A stretch of DNA of 64,000 nucleotides, taken from Silurus meridionalis. Its lineage: Eukaryota > Chordata > Actinopteri > Siluriformes > Siluridae. Shown piece after piece: positions 11,845 through 25,890 of the stretch (position 1 is the stretch's first letter; every line of letters begins with the position of its first letter). A model generated the notes under the pieces. It was not told where the DNA came from and ran no database searches. It saw only the letters and a program-made list of their open reading frames with translations. The stretch spans positions 10,318,108-10,382,107 of the forward strand of contig NC_060886.1 of the NCBI RefSeq assembly GCF_014805685.1, written 5' to 3'. The position numbers and the translations under genes are program-made.

Positions 11845-12022
11845 TACTGCATTTCTCAGACACCCTTATCCAAAGTGACAATTATCTTATTTATACAACT
11901 GAGCATCTTAGGATTAAAAACCTTGCTCAAGGGCACAGCTGTGGCATTTTGGTTGTGCTGAGATTTGAATTCATGACTTTCTGATCCAAGGGCCACCATA
12001 TTAACCACTGAGCCATCACTTC
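11845..12022 (+). repeat. Fish SINE-like repeat fragment
   Basis: TTACTGCATTTCTCAGACAC, CTTGCTCAAGGGCACAG and TTAACCACTGAGCCATCAC mark the 'removal of water-level' type fish interspersed repeat, whose consensus includes GCATTTAGCAGACGC and a tRNA-like tail. Related fragments lie at 14015-14215 (reverse), 36760-36945, 49297-49448 and 51340-51545. Confidence 0.72.
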
Positions 12023-12264
12023 CATATTTTGCTTTTGCAGTTTATGAAAAAGAGCATGTCTTGCTTTTGATTTGTCTGAATATACAATTTTCATTTATAT
12101 TAATCTTACTTTGTAGTAGAAATGTTTTCACCACAACAAAGAATAAGAATACTCTAGAATTGGAATACTGAATGAACAAATTCACAGAAATCAGTATCAT
12201 TTCATAGGTGTGGGATTATTATAGTAATATTATTAAATGCGTTCACTTTTGGTAATCCAATGTT

Positions 12265-12400
12265 TGCAGGGTATGAATACACCTTGGGTGGGATGTTATT
12301 CCATTGCAGAGCACCATGTACACCAAGATTCAGACCTAGGGGTTGCATGTTTGTGACAGGTGATTGTCTCAACCATTGCGTAACTTTGGTCATTTGTCAA
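12265..12400 (+). repeat. Fragment of a fish interspersed repeat (same family as 53724-53992)
   Basis: CCATTGCAGAGCACCATGTA and CAAGATTCAGACCTAGGGG match the first half of a widespread fish repeat whose second half contains AACCCACGCAGACACGGGGA. The second half is missing here. Confidence 0.6.
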
Positions 12401-12830
12401 CAAGAATTAAAGACTTTAACAAATCCATGATGAGCATTTGGAATTCTGGTGTTCCATTTAATAAGGAATTTCAGTTTTTACAGGATAGACACTGACAAAA
12501 TATATTTTTAAGATGTTTGTAGGTTAAACTAACTCTGATGTAACAACAACAAGGATAAGAATGATAGAAAAAATCTGAAAAGGATCCAAACTCAAAATTA
12601 AAAATTCATTCAGTTTTGGTGACACCGGATAGCAGAGACTAAAGAAAACAGTACTTATTGTTTCTGGGATTCCTGTGATGAGCCTAGAAGGCTGAATAAT
12701 TACAAAAAATGTGCAGTACAGAGAACCAGGTGAAGCTCCAGATGTTTCTGTGAAGCTAAGTGAAGCTGATGTTATGCTGATTTGTCCATTTATATAACTC
12801 CATGCATTATTTTGAGGTCTGCATATATGT

Positions 12831-12832
12831 GC

Positions 12833-12896
<64 letters not shown>
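12831..12896. repeat. (GT)n(AT)n microsatellite
   Basis: GCGTGCGTGTGT grades into about 25 GT units and then TATATATATA. The antisense histidine-threonine frame over it is not a gene. Confidence 0.96.
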
Positions 12897-14014
12897 GTTT
12901 GCAATCTAAAGTGTGCTCTATATGAGAATCAGCTCCAGATGGAGAAACGCCTACCCTGAGATTAACGAGAAAACATTGTGAACTTTTCCTTCATAGTCAT
13001 TGTTACATTTCAAATCCCGAGTGCCAGGGTTGAAAGCCAAAACAACAAAATCTGTCTCACTGTCCAGTTATTTACTGACTACATGACATATGGAGGCCTG
13101 AAACACTGTAAAAAGTGATTAGAACGCTGAGGTAACTTGCTCAAAGTTTGGTTTATGAAGAAACGTAGGAGTTCTGTCTGTTCTGAAACCCTTAAAGATT
13201 CTCAGGGTGTTTAATTCTGCCCGTTTTACACCATTTGGAGATAAGAACACAACAGGTGGCTTATAAATCAGATGAAACCATAACAAGGAATAATAACACC
13301 ATTTCATTTGTAGCAGCTCAGCTTTTAACAACTCTGTGTTATGACAGTGTCTGACAGCTCAGTATTGACAAGGTGCTGAACTAAAACTAACTGCATTACA
13401 GCAGGAAAGGCAGCTAGATTCATCACTATAAACATGACTGCTGAATTGTGATTTCAACACAACGTTGCTTAATTGACATCAAATTCTGCCGCTTCATATG
13501 CACTGGGAATAAAATCAAATTTCAAACTAATTCATTATGCACCAAGGGGTTCATAAGGTCTGTCAGAGTTGCCCTGTAATTTTAAATGGAATCCTGGATC
13601 GTCACTCAAACCCACATGTCTGTGTTAAACTTTTAAATGTAACACCTGTGATAACTCTTAACATCTTTAAAGCACACCAAGAGTTTGACCAAAAAAAAAA
13701 AAAAGACATCTTTAAATTTCCAATTTGTGGATACAGATGATCTTCCTCCCATGCGGAAAACTCAGGGGACTTGGGCCTGACTCCCACACTCTAAGCCAAG
13801 GTCACATTGATTCCTGCTGAAAGCCAATGGATTTGGAATTGAATACAGTGCAGCACTTCAGTATGCAGTGAAATGAAAAGTTACATGATACTAAATGTAA
13901 TGACAATGTATATTAATAACAAGTGATGAGGCTCAAAATCTCCTTTTCCTATTTTTCCAGTGAGAAGAAAGAAAGAATAACAGATAAATGAGAAAGATTA
14001 ATGAGTGAGATATT

Positions 14015-14215
14015 TAATTCTCTGGGTGGCTGATTAGAAGTTTGGGAGTTTAAGCCCCAGCACTCCAAAGCTGCCACTGTTGAGCCCTTTAGCAAGGCTC
14101 TTAACCCACTCTGCTCCAGGAATGCAGTATCATAGCTGACTCCAGTTTCCTAACAAGCTGAGCTATGTAATGCAAGAATTTCACTGTGTATTAGTGCATA
14201 TTTGACAAGTAAAAG
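14015..14215 (-). repeat. Fish SINE-like repeat, reverse orientation
   Basis: GGTGGCTGATTAGAAGTTTG, then AGCTGCCACTGTTGAGCCCT and GCAAGGCTCTTAACCC, is the reverse complement of the family described at 11845-12022. It continues into a GCTATGTAATGCAAGAATTT tail often seen with it. Confidence 0.68.
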
Positions 14216-15627
14216 CCTCTCCTCTTCTTTGGAAAAGCTATATGGGCCTGAGGGCAAAAAACTTTTATAAAAATTTAGCTTTTACTTGTGTTTATTCAGA
14301 AGAAAAAACAAACAAACAGTAAACCATAAATAATCTGAGAGAGGAAGAGGAAGCAGCCACTAAGGACATGTGGAAGAGAGCAAAGGTCACCCTGAGAGAA
14401 AGTAAGAGAGAAACATCAGGGTATGAGAGATCAGCTGTGAGAATAACCAAAATGTGGTTGTATGTTTGTATAATAACACTTTGGTAACTGAGTAAAACAC
14501 ACCACCACATACCCCACCCAAGCAGTGGTTTTATTCTGAAGGAACCCTGAACAAGTGAACTATCACGATTATATTTTAACATTTTGAACCTCTTCTATAA
14601 ATCAGTCTGAATAAGTAATATCTTAAAAAGCTATAAATGTGAAACATTTAGTTCATTTAAACTATTTCATTAAACACAACTTTTTATCTGAATATATGAA
14701 TGAATGTTGAAATACTCATAAGCAATTGTGTGTTTGTCTGTGTGTCCGGAGACCCATAAAGAGTCGTGTCAGGCCAGAGTTGGTCTCGGTAGGACGGCAT
14801 GAAGCATTCACACACTCTAGTGAGTTCCAGCATGGGACTGAAATGCCCACAACATGACTCAGAGCTTACACACAGGACTGACAAGCTACATGCCATTAGC
14901 AGACTTCACCAAGCTTGTGGGAGCTGCCTACAAGAAACTGGCCCAAATGAAGTGAACGATTACATCTAACCTCCTGCTGTGAGACAAAATTACATTAAAA
15001 CAAACACGGAAGCTGTTACAATTCTCCACTCAGCCATCAACATACCGCATAAAATTGAAACAATAGACTGGGAGGCTGAGTTGAGGTCTCAGTTCCTTCT
15101 CATTATTCTGAATGCTGAATAAAATAAAGCAAAGGAAAGTTTTAAATAATAAAGCACTGCATTATTTGATACTTTCCAATACTCTATCGACAGTATCAAC
15201 CTATTCACTTATTGACCCCAAACCTGCACAGGAGTATAAAGGAGAGAGAACCAGAGCCAGTATGTCCTACCACTGACTGAGATAAAAGTGCACTTTAATG
15301 TATTTTTTAACTTCTCTGTTATTTAAATTAAATGAAAAGCACAAGTGCATTTGAAAATCCAGTTGTCAGCTCTAATCCCCGTCTAAAGATGAACAGTCGA
15401 AATCAAAGGTGACCTGAACAACTAAGACTGCAAATTATTCTTCTACATTATTCCTTTATATTCCATCTCATGGCTTCGTACAGTATGAGTTAATTTTATA
15501 GAACCTTTCATATAGGTACGGGAATTTTTATTCTCACTTACATTTACAATGTAAGGTAAAATGCAAATACTTACATTTTACCTCTGCTATATTACCACTA
15601 AATATACTTGCAGTGAGGTACTAAATA
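14216..15627. other. Intron stretch with nothing recognised
   Basis: AT-rich sequence without a recognised repeat or conserved open frame. Confidence 0.5.
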
Positions 15628-16078
15628 CAGGTATTCCTCTACTGACGATGGAGATACGTTACGATGACCCCATTGTAAGTCAAACATATCGTAGGTAGAA
15701 GATGGTGCTATGACTGTGACAGTCTTTTCTGCTCCATGCTGATTTATCAATATAATTTTTTGCTCTAAACTGATTGCTTTTCTCTTCTTTTTTATTCTAC
15801 TACAAGCAGGATACATACTTGGCGCTTTTATCACTAAAATTGCTGTTTGAAACAGTAAAAAATACACACAGACAACCTTACTCTGTCGACCGCTAGCAAA
15901 AGTGGGGCATCTCACAGGGCAAGAGATACGCTCATCCCAGCTGCACTTTCAACGTATCGTACATTGTACGCTGCTGCCTGTTGCGTGATTTTTTTATATT
16001 TTAACAATTTTGTCGTATCGCTATCGTCATCGTAACATCTAAAAATCGTAAGTACCATCGTTACTCAGGGACCATCTT
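15628..16078 (-). mobile_element. Tigger/pogo-like miniature element
   Basis: The element is 451 bp with TA at both edges (15626-15627 and 16079-16080). The left end is CAGGTATTCCTCTACTGACG. The right end reads back as AAGATGGTCCCTGAGTAACG, the imperfect inverted repeat typical of Tigger elements. On the minus strand it keeps the start of a pogo-type transposase, RIKKKRKAISLEQKIILINQ, which looks like the CENP-B-type helix-turn-helix. The rest of the transposase is deleted. Confidence 0.78.
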
Positions 16079-16214
16079 TATTAGTTTGTTTCTTATGTAA
16101 AAAGAATTAAATCTATAATTACTTAATATGTCCAGAATACATCTTGGCGGTGATTAGAAGCTATATTTGTAGTAGAAAATCTGAATCCCATTTACTTAAA
16201 TAATGCTAGTAGTA

Positions 16215-16452
16215 CACTCATTAGTCACTTTAACAAGAAGATTTGTTCAATTGTCCAACTAGCCAGTCATGTGGCTGCATAGAAAGATCTTTGAAATCAA
16301 GATCATTAACTTTGTTGTTGGTTCCAGATAGGCTGGCTTGAGCATTTCAGAATCTACTGATATGCTTGGAATTTCCCACACCTCAGTCTCTAGCGTTTAA
16401 ACAGAATGGTACAAAAAAAAACAATCATTCTGCTGCCAATAAAGTGGATGAG
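16215..16452 (+). mobile_element. 238-bp deleted Tc1-like element
   Basis: The left end CACTCATTAGTCACTTTAA and the right end AATAAAGTGGATGAG are imperfect inverted repeats, bordered by TA (16213-16214 and 16453-16454). The interior keeps only the 5' part of the transposase region (GGCTGGCTTGAGCATTTCAG, then CTCTAGCGTTTAAACAGAAT). It belongs to the same broad family as the arms at 6626-7515 and 60500-61560. Confidence 0.74.
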
Positions 16453-17030
16453 TATATAGACAGCTGTGGTAAGAATCACCTGGATACATTCCTGTGTGCC
16501 TTCACACCCATACTAAGACCTTCAATAAAGTCACCTTGCAATGTATGACACATCATTATTTGCAGGAACCTTCCCACAAAGTCAGGACTTGTCCTGCAAC
16601 CGGCATGTGGTTTTATACTGTCATCTGGATGACTCTAACAATGTGATGAGAAAGCGGACTTTAGTGATTAAGATAACATGAATGCACATAAATGACGGGA
16701 AAAAGCTTGCTGGTACATTGCACCTCCAAATGATGTCGATAAAAAGGAGACACTCCTTGTAAAGAGGTATGTCAGATTGTATCTGTATCATTTGTGAAAC
16801 CTAATTTATGAGTTTTGTGTTTGTTTGGATTTTTTTAATCTTAGCTTGATGACATTAGTAGTTTTTGTTCCTCAACCGGTGTGCAACCCGACAGTCCTAC
16901 AAGTAGTGTGGCAAACGCTAAATTATGGCAAAGAAATGTTTAAATATGGCTAAACATATTAGCTTATGGCAAATAAAATAAAATATGGTTCACTGGAATA
17001 AAATGAAATTATTTATTATCATTTTAAATG

Positions 17031-17449
<419 letters not shown>

Positions 17450-19019
17450 TTATTATTATGAATATTATTATGCCCAGTTTTGTGCTTCAGGGACACTGGG
17501 ATAAATGTCATGCTGAGGGAAAATCCAAGCACAAAGCTGTGTATGTTGGTCCTCGTGAAAGAAGCTCTTACATAACAAAATCTGCTTATGCAACATACAG
17601 GAGAACCAGCTACTGGACTGCCTCCCTTACTGCCTCTCTCTCTCTCTCTTTCCTCTTGGAAATGACTTCTTCTTTAAATATCACACAGTTACATAGAAGT
17701 ACACATACAATGAAATACACTGACAACAGGCATGTACCCCATACACATACACAGAATCATATACAGAAGATTGTATTTTGTAACACAAAAGACAAACACA
17801 TACACATGCTGCATGTGTGGTCGAAATGCATTCCAACAGGCATTTTAATGAATTATCCCATTTTCCAAACATGCACAGTGGTATATCATTTTCCATTATA
17901 TTCACAACCCTTTGTTAAAACGCCACATATGTCCAGTGTTCACATTATCAATCATAAAGACACAAACACGCAATGACACTTTAATAAACACTCCCATTCC
18001 CACACAACCCAAAATGTGCACTCCTGGAAACAAATACAAATAATGTATAATCACATTTTGTTTACAAAAACCAACCAAAATTACACACACATACACAAAG
18101 CACACACACCGTGTGCATGCTTAAAACACTGCTTTCCAAGTCACTACATATTCATCACTATATCACTACAAGTGTAGACATGCTCATTTGCTGATGTACA
18201 ACTTCAAACTCTCACTCCCACATACAGACGTACACCATGAAGCACTCAAACACCCACACACTACACACATACACAGACCAGTAATGAGGAAACCAGAAGA
18301 TTCTCTCAGGATTGCATGTAATGAGAAAACAATCTTAAACAAATGCTATTGAAATAAATTACATATGCACTTTCTCACACCCACAATACAAACAATGACA
18401 GATATCCGAGTACTAAGCAAGCCTAAGTCTGTTTAGAGATCAGTCTAGATTAGGTGGGTTCAGGGTGAAATAGACATAAGAAACATACAGAGTTTTTTTC
18501 CTCTTTAGACACTACTGGGCTACTTTAAAACCATAATAACTCTGATATGAACACCTACAGAAAACACGTTTTAGCACAAATGCGATAGCTAAAATGTCCC
18601 TGTTTTATAAATATCAACTATTTATGTCACACAACACCTACAGGACTATCTGAACACAACAGACAAAGACTTGAATGGTTTCTTTTTTTCCCAAACATGC
18701 ACATTTGAAAAAGCTCCCAAACAAAACACATGCTGTTTATTTCTACTAGTAAATTATCACCATTAAATCGCAAGTAATAACTGACAGCATGGTAGAAGAT
18801 CCCAGAGGACAGACAAAAACAAATTACAGCAGCTGGTGTTTTTTTTTTACTTTCATGCGAGTGGGTGTGGGACAAATCCCTTGGGACAAAGCAAGGCCAT
18901 GCTAATTAAGACGGAAGCAAACTGGACATGGAGTTCAGTCAGCAGGGTTGCATGATGAGTTTAGCACTTTCATTCTTTTTGTTATTTGTGATATAAATTC
19001 CAAATTGTTCTTCGTAAAG

Positions 19020-19440
19020 GGAGAAATCAGTGGTCAAACTTTCAAACATGAGCAGGTGGGATTAGTCGAATGCTTTGTGTAAAACTGTGGGGCTGATTAA
19101 ATGTTTAACAGCAGAGGGAGAGATTGGTGAAAAGTTCTACAAAAGCGGCTGGGATTGTTCAAATGTTCTATGAAAGCGAGTGGGATTAGTTGAAATTCCC
19201 ACAGGAGGCAGGATTTGATGAAACAGTCTGTGAGAGAGGCCAAATTTTTGACATCAGAGAATTTTGTCACACATTCTACATAAATCCAGAATCTCTAAAT
19301 AGTCAAAACAGCTTCTGTAGAATGCATGACCATTCTAACAAATATGAAGTTGCTCAAATGTTCTACGGAACTGTTGTGGACTCAAATGGACTCAAATGTT
19401 GTTGACTCTAATGTTAAATGGTAATGGGTGGGTTGGTCGA
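19020..19440 (+). repeat. Degenerate minisatellite, about 31-bp unit
   Basis: A loose unit resembling TTCAAATGTTCTA followed by GAAAGCGRGTGGGATTR recurs about seven times from 19030 to 19250, for example at 19125, 19157 and 19190. It reappears near 19350 (CTCAAATGTTCTACGG) and 19430. Units differ by substitutions and small gaps, so the array is old. Confidence 0.65.
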
Positions 19441-21047
19441 ATAGGCATCGGCAGATGGCCTAAGAACACCACTTAAAAAGTGTAATGACATCTGCAAACT
19501 CATGACTACCTTTTAGTAGTTGTTTGTTATCCAACAACAATTTAGGGTTCATACAACCCCTCACACTGGGCACTGACTAAAAGCTAGCCATTACTCGCAC
19601 AAACCACACACACAGTCTACCACAAACTCCCACTCACGCACATAGGCATAGTTAGAGCTTAATCATATAAACGCATGCACAAAATTGCCCACAGAAAAAA
19701 AAAGTTATTTCTTTTCTGTCTACAGCAACCTTCATCCATTTTACACATGCTTTTTCTTTGTAGCAGCCCTGTAAACCTTCATTAACATTTGCCTGACATT
19801 GAAGGTAAATCACTGTTCACTCTGTTCTGTATGTCCCATCGTTTATGACACCACTGTAAGGTCATCACCGTATAGGCTACAATGATGACAGCTTAGGAGA
19901 GCAAGATTAGCTACTGTGCCACTGTCCCCATGGTGAGACTTTAATTAAATACAACATAATCCATATCGGTACTAAATTCCTGTGTTGCATATTTGATGGT
20001 TGACTGGAGTCTGGAGTCTGTTTGCTGGAAATATTGAATACATCTGAAGTTGTTATTAGTCACATGCTTCATTTGCAAGAGTGTTTGTATGAAAGATTTT
20101 AGGCTTTTCTTTTCATGATCAGCATATTCTGCCAATAAATACTCTGACATACGCTGCACATAAAACAACAACCACTCACATATCTGCACATTAAAACCAC
20201 AATCACACACAATTTTTATGAACAGAAATAGTAAAAAAAAACCTTTACATAGTAAACATGCAGTGCACACAGGTTGTAACATTGTCTGTACTTTGGAAGG
20301 GACCTCTTGCCCTCCCAAAGGTAGAAATTCAGCAAAATGGGCTTTGTTTCCTGCTTCCCATCGGTAACTGGCAGCTCCACACCTTTCTCATATGCTTGCC
20401 TGTAAAGACCTACACAGTTACCATAAACCTCTTCATCAAATCTCCCCGCTATAAAACTCCTAAAGCATCAGTTCTCTTTTCTGACACGTTACTCTCAGCC
20501 TCAAAAGCAGAACTGCTTATGGGTTTATTGTGCCAAACTATAAAAAAATATTACACTTGATATAAATTATTTTCTCCTGGACTGTTGAAGAATAAAGTTA
20601 AAGGTCATTTGCTGATCAAAGGATTCTGGACCCAGGCACTACACAAGACCAGCAGATGACTATCTATTAAACAGGGCTGCAAGAGTACGAAGCTGAACAT
20701 ATTACCATTGCACAATTATATTTAATTGAGATGGTGGAAATGGTGATCACACTGTAATAACGAGGTATGCATACTATCACTGACATTACTAACTACATTT
20801 ATAAAAAAAAAAAAACTGTTTGCTAGAAGGAAGTGTTCAACTCAGATTTATAGTGCAATTATATGAGCTAAAGTATTACAGAATAGGAAAAGCACATGTT
20901 AGTACTGTGGCACTGTTCAGTTCCACAGTTGTTTTTGGCCATTATTAGTCAACAGTTTGCCACTGGATTCACTGATCAGAAGAACTGATTGATAAAAAAA
21001 TTAAAAAGATTGTTATACAATTCTGGCATGAGACCAAAAATTGTTGA
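19441..21047. other. Intron stretch with nothing recognised
   Basis: AT-rich sequence. The 125-codon minus-strand frame at 19941-20318 has no recognisable domain and is within what chance could give. Confidence 0.5.
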
Positions 21048-21049
21048 TA

Positions 21050-21248
21050 CAGTGAGGAAAATAAGTATTTGAACACCCTGCTATTTTGCAAGTTCTCCCA
21101 CTTAGAAATCATGGAGGGGTCTGAAATTGTCATCGTAGCTGCATGTCCACTGTGAGAGACATAATCAAAAAAAAAAATCCAGAAATCACAATATATGATT
21201 TTTAAACTATTTATTTGTATGATACAGCTGCAAATAAGTATTTGAACA
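21050..21248 (+). repeat. Left terminal inverted repeat of the Tc1-like element
   Basis: This pairs with 22447-22650 over almost its full length, for example CCACTTAGAAATCATGGAGG against its inverse near 22590. The inner direct repeat lies at about 21232-21248. Confidence 0.92.
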
Positions 21249-21415
21249 ACTGTCTATCAGCTAGAATTCTGATCCTCGAAGACCTGTTAGTCTGCCTTTA
21301 AAATGTCCACCTCCACTACATTTATTATCCTAAATTAGATGCACCTGTTTGAGGTCGTTAGCTGCATAAATACACCTGTCCACCCCATACAATCAGTAAG
21401 AATCCAACTACTAAC

Positions 21416-22433
<1,018 letters not shown>

Positions 22434-22446
22434 CATTGACTTTCTC

Positions 22447-22650
22447 AGGTGTTCAAATACTTATTTGCAGCTGTATCATACAAATAAATAGTTAAAAAAA
22501 TCATACATTGTGATTTCTGGATTTTTTTTTTTAGATCATGTCTCTCACAGTGGACATGCACCTACGATGACAATTTCAGACCCCTCCATGATTTCTAAGT
22601 GGGAGAACTTGCAAAATAGCAGGGTGTTCAAATACTTATTTTCCTCACTG
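22447..22650 (-). repeat. Right terminal inverted repeat of the Tc1-like element
   Basis: Inverse of 21050-21248, ending TTCCTCACTG directly before TA. Confidence 0.92.
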
Positions 22651-22699
22651 TATTACAAATCAACCCTGAATTTGACATTAAGCGTATGTAAAGACTATA

Positions 22700-23040
22700 T
22701 ATTAAAGTAATATGCTTACTTTTTCTTGACCCTGTTAAACGCCTGGCTGTCACATTTTGAACCAGCTGTAGGTGGAACAATGCAGTCTGAGGAAGACCAA
22801 TGCTCAATGTGTTACAACAGTCTAAACATGATGTGAATAAAGACTCAGTCACAACTTCGAGGTCTTTGCCTGTTTTGTAACTTTAGCAATTGCTCTCTAA
22901 TGGAAAAAGCTACCTTTAACACCACTGATTTCCTTGTTGAAGAGTGATAAAATTATAAGTCAAACATCACCCCAAGAATTCTTACATGATTTTGTACCAT
23001 TTAGAAACTAATTTGACAACCAGTCTAAATAAGACTACAT
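22700..23040 (-). repeat. LINE-type (L2/Rex-like) fragment
   Basis: Read on the minus strand, 22740-22850 gives TSCLDCCNTLSIGLPQTALF and LQLVQNVTARRLTGS. This is the familiar C-terminal region of non-LTR reverse transcriptases (LDYCN...GLP...LQ.VQN.AARL). The following 22850-23030 matches the flank usually joined to it in fish genomes. The Tc1-like element ends 50 bp away. No complete LINE is present. Confidence 0.72.
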
Positions 23041-23054
23041 ACTGAGTTCATAAT

Positions 23055-23410
23055 TTTTTTTGCTTTACTGTACTTTTCAATTATTTTGCAGTAGTGGCAA
23101 ATGTAGTAACTAAAACATGAAAATGGAAAAATATACTAAAGAATGCACTCATACACACATAAAAAAAAAGTCTTCAAATGTGAAAATTGTTTGGCTTTTG
23201 ATGACCCTGAAAGAGGAACTCTCTGATTCGTGATATATCCTTAGGCAGAATTATCTAAAGCTCCAATAATAATTTACATATGTGCCTTCAATAATAATTT
23301 TATATATTCATTTGTATTAATAATAATTAATATTTTCTTAGCTCTTCAATAATAAATGACATGTTGCCAATGTCTTTTTAATCCTATTGAAGAGAAAGCA
23401 TTTGATAAAA
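23055..23410. repeat. Unclassified diverged direct repeat, copy A
   Basis: It shares a run of blocks in the same order with 25592-25890: GTGGCAAATGTAGTAACTAA, TTTGATGACCCTGAAAGAGG, GAATTATCTAAAGCTCCA and GAAAGCATTTGA. The family is not recognised. Confidence 0.68.
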
Positions 23411-24858
23411 TACTAAAATCTGTGAAGTAAGAAGGACATGAAGGAACCAAACCGTAAAAACCCTTAGCTTTTATTTAATTAGAAAAGTGTTGTTTTGCCG
23501 TAAATGTTTTAATGTCTCACAAAAGTAACTGCAGCAGCAATCTCAAGAATCAAACTAGAAACAACATATACATAAGCAATGTGACTGTAAAGTCAGCTAA
23601 GCTCTAAGGCATCAAACGTTCTCATTTTCCACCCTCTGAACTAATTATTGTCTAGTATTGACTAATTATATGAATATTTACATCCTTCTGCATAACCAAC
23701 TGAAATCTCCCAATTTATGCTCAACATCAGAGGCTCAATGAAGGCATGGGTTGAGTAGAGCAGATCCACAGACTTAAGGCTGTGTAGGCCTTATACACAA
23801 ATCATAACTAGTCTTAAATCTGCTTTTAGAGTGAACTAAATAACACAGCTTTCACTGCCAGCCCAATATCCCAATATCTTAGTAATTCATATTTCTGATT
23901 AGAGATGCACAGAACAATCCCAAGTGGTCACAGTCCTGCCTAATTAAAGTGCTTTCCCTCCTCTCACGTGCAAATAATTCAGTTCAAAGCTGAAGGCATA
24001 ATAAATACCTGATGAGTTCATATGGGGTGTATTAATGAGAAAAAATACCATTCTGAATCTAGATAGAAGGTAAGGTGCTCATGTTTCAAATATATAATTT
24101 AAAAAAATGTATACAATACAATGAAATGCTGAATTCTCTAAACACACTTTTTTTGCAATGTGCATTTATATTTAGATATATTTTTCTACTTCCAATACTT
24201 TTTTCCTTCCTCTCACCTAAATCTTTAGGCAGGTGCCAACAATCCTAAAGCTGTTGATGTATAATGAATGACAGGAAAACAAAGCAGTATGTGTAGCAAA
24301 ACCTAAGCCATATGGTGGCTGAAACTCCACATAGTTCTACACAAGGTAGTGTGAGACATTATCAAAGCCTAAAAGAGGACAGGATATGCTTTTAATGAAC
24401 CATCAGAAAATAATGAACAACAGGGTGGGTTAATGCGACCTGCCATGAATGAACCTGTTTATATTTCGAAATGTTTTCTTCCTCTTACACCATTGTAATT
24501 TGCCAATAATTACATGCTTTAACTTATTAAAAAGGGCATGGTTTATCCGTTTATAGTTAGGTATAATGGCGTCGAACATCTGTGAACAAATAGACATGTC
24601 CCACAGCATGTCGTTCCCTTTTCAAATTTTTTGAATATAACACACTTTGTCATGTTAATGAGCAATCAGAAAGTGTAAACAGCTCTGTCATTAAGATTTC
24701 CCTGTGGCAGAAAAACATGTTTAATAAGCATCTGTTTCACTATGTCAATAATTAAACAAATAATTAAATTATTACAAAATATTTTTGCCAAATAAAACAG
24801 CATGGATTTTTTTTCTATTTGTTCTTTAATATTGTGTAATGTAATTGTAATATTTGTA

Positions 24859-24935
<77 letters not shown>

Positions 24936-25041
24936 AACATACGTAATAGTAATGCTTTGTTTTTCCCCATTTATGCTTGTGCTATGACACATACACTCTT
25001 GAATGGGGTGGGATCATGCAAAGGCACACATACACACTTAC
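23411..25041. other. Intron stretch with an (AT)n tract; otherwise nothing recognised
   Basis: AT-rich sequence. The only clear element is the (AT)n microsatellite at 24862-24931. Confidence 0.55.
24862..24931. repeat. (AT)n microsatellite
   Basis: About 34 uninterrupted AT units. Confidence 0.98.
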
Positions 25042-25188
25042 TGTTGGTGGCCAGCTCACATGGTGAGGTAATGAGGGCTTCAGCTTGAGTCTGCAGGAGA
25101 CTAACTTTCATCTGTGCAGCTGTGGGTAAGGGTCGTCTTGGCGACGCGGGCCACCACACTTAGGATCCCAGATGCTCCCATTCACCTT
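25042..25188 (-). other. Exon-like GC-rich block in plcl1 intron 1
   Basis: On the plcl1 sense strand, this 147-bp block is bounded by GTGTGTGGTTCAG (acceptor-like, weak pyrimidine tract) and by CCAACA then GTAAGTGT, a near-perfect donor. It is clearly richer in GC than its surroundings. Because intron 1 is phase 0, inclusion would add about 26 codons (starting KVNGSIWDPKCGG) followed by TGA. It would thus be a premature-stop exon rather than a coding one. No transcript evidence is available from sequence alone. Confidence 0.3.
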
Positions 25189-25591
25189 CTGAACCACACA
25201 CAACTTCCTTTCGATCAAGAATGTTTATAAATGTATGATCTGGCTTCAACAGGCAGTCAAAATGTCTGAATGCCTAACAACAACAGTTTCCATACTCATC
25301 AGCCTGAAGGTTTTATATGCTCAAGAGTACTATGTAACTGACACTTTGCAATTACCACAAATATCTTGGAATCATAACACACGTCCACTGTATATATAAG
25401 CACTACTGGTCATCCTCATAAAAGCTCTTGCAAACTCATTACCATCCAACAAGATTCATAACACTCTCAGTAAAGAATGTATTCAACAAAGGCATTTAAT
25501 TTTTTGAAAAGTTTTAGGTTGACTGACCTTTTTTTCCTCACATTTCTAAACAAGTACATTGGTGCATCATATCACTACAGTAATATACATT

Positions 25592-25890
25592 GAAGCAGCT
25601 TTTTCTGCTTTTCAGTATTTTCAAATATTTTGTATTTGTGGCAAATGTTGTAACTAAATGTAAATAGAAAATGATTCCAAAGTATACACCCATACAGAAA
25701 ATGGTGTTCAAATATGAAAAATATTTTTTTTGATGACCCTGAACAAGGAATTTTATGATTTGTGCCGGCCAGAGTTCAGCGATGAATGTGGTACCCAATA
25801 GAAAGATCCTGGATGAATTATCTAAAGTTCCTCAATAATAATTCATATTTGTGCATCACACTGAAGAAAAGGCATTTGAGAGAACTGTAA
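25592..25890. repeat. Unclassified diverged direct repeat, copy B
   Basis: Partner of 23055-23410, about 2.5 kb downstream in the same orientation. It contains about 40 bp near 25763-25805 (from CCGGCCAGAGTTCAGCG) that copy A lacks. Confidence 0.68.
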
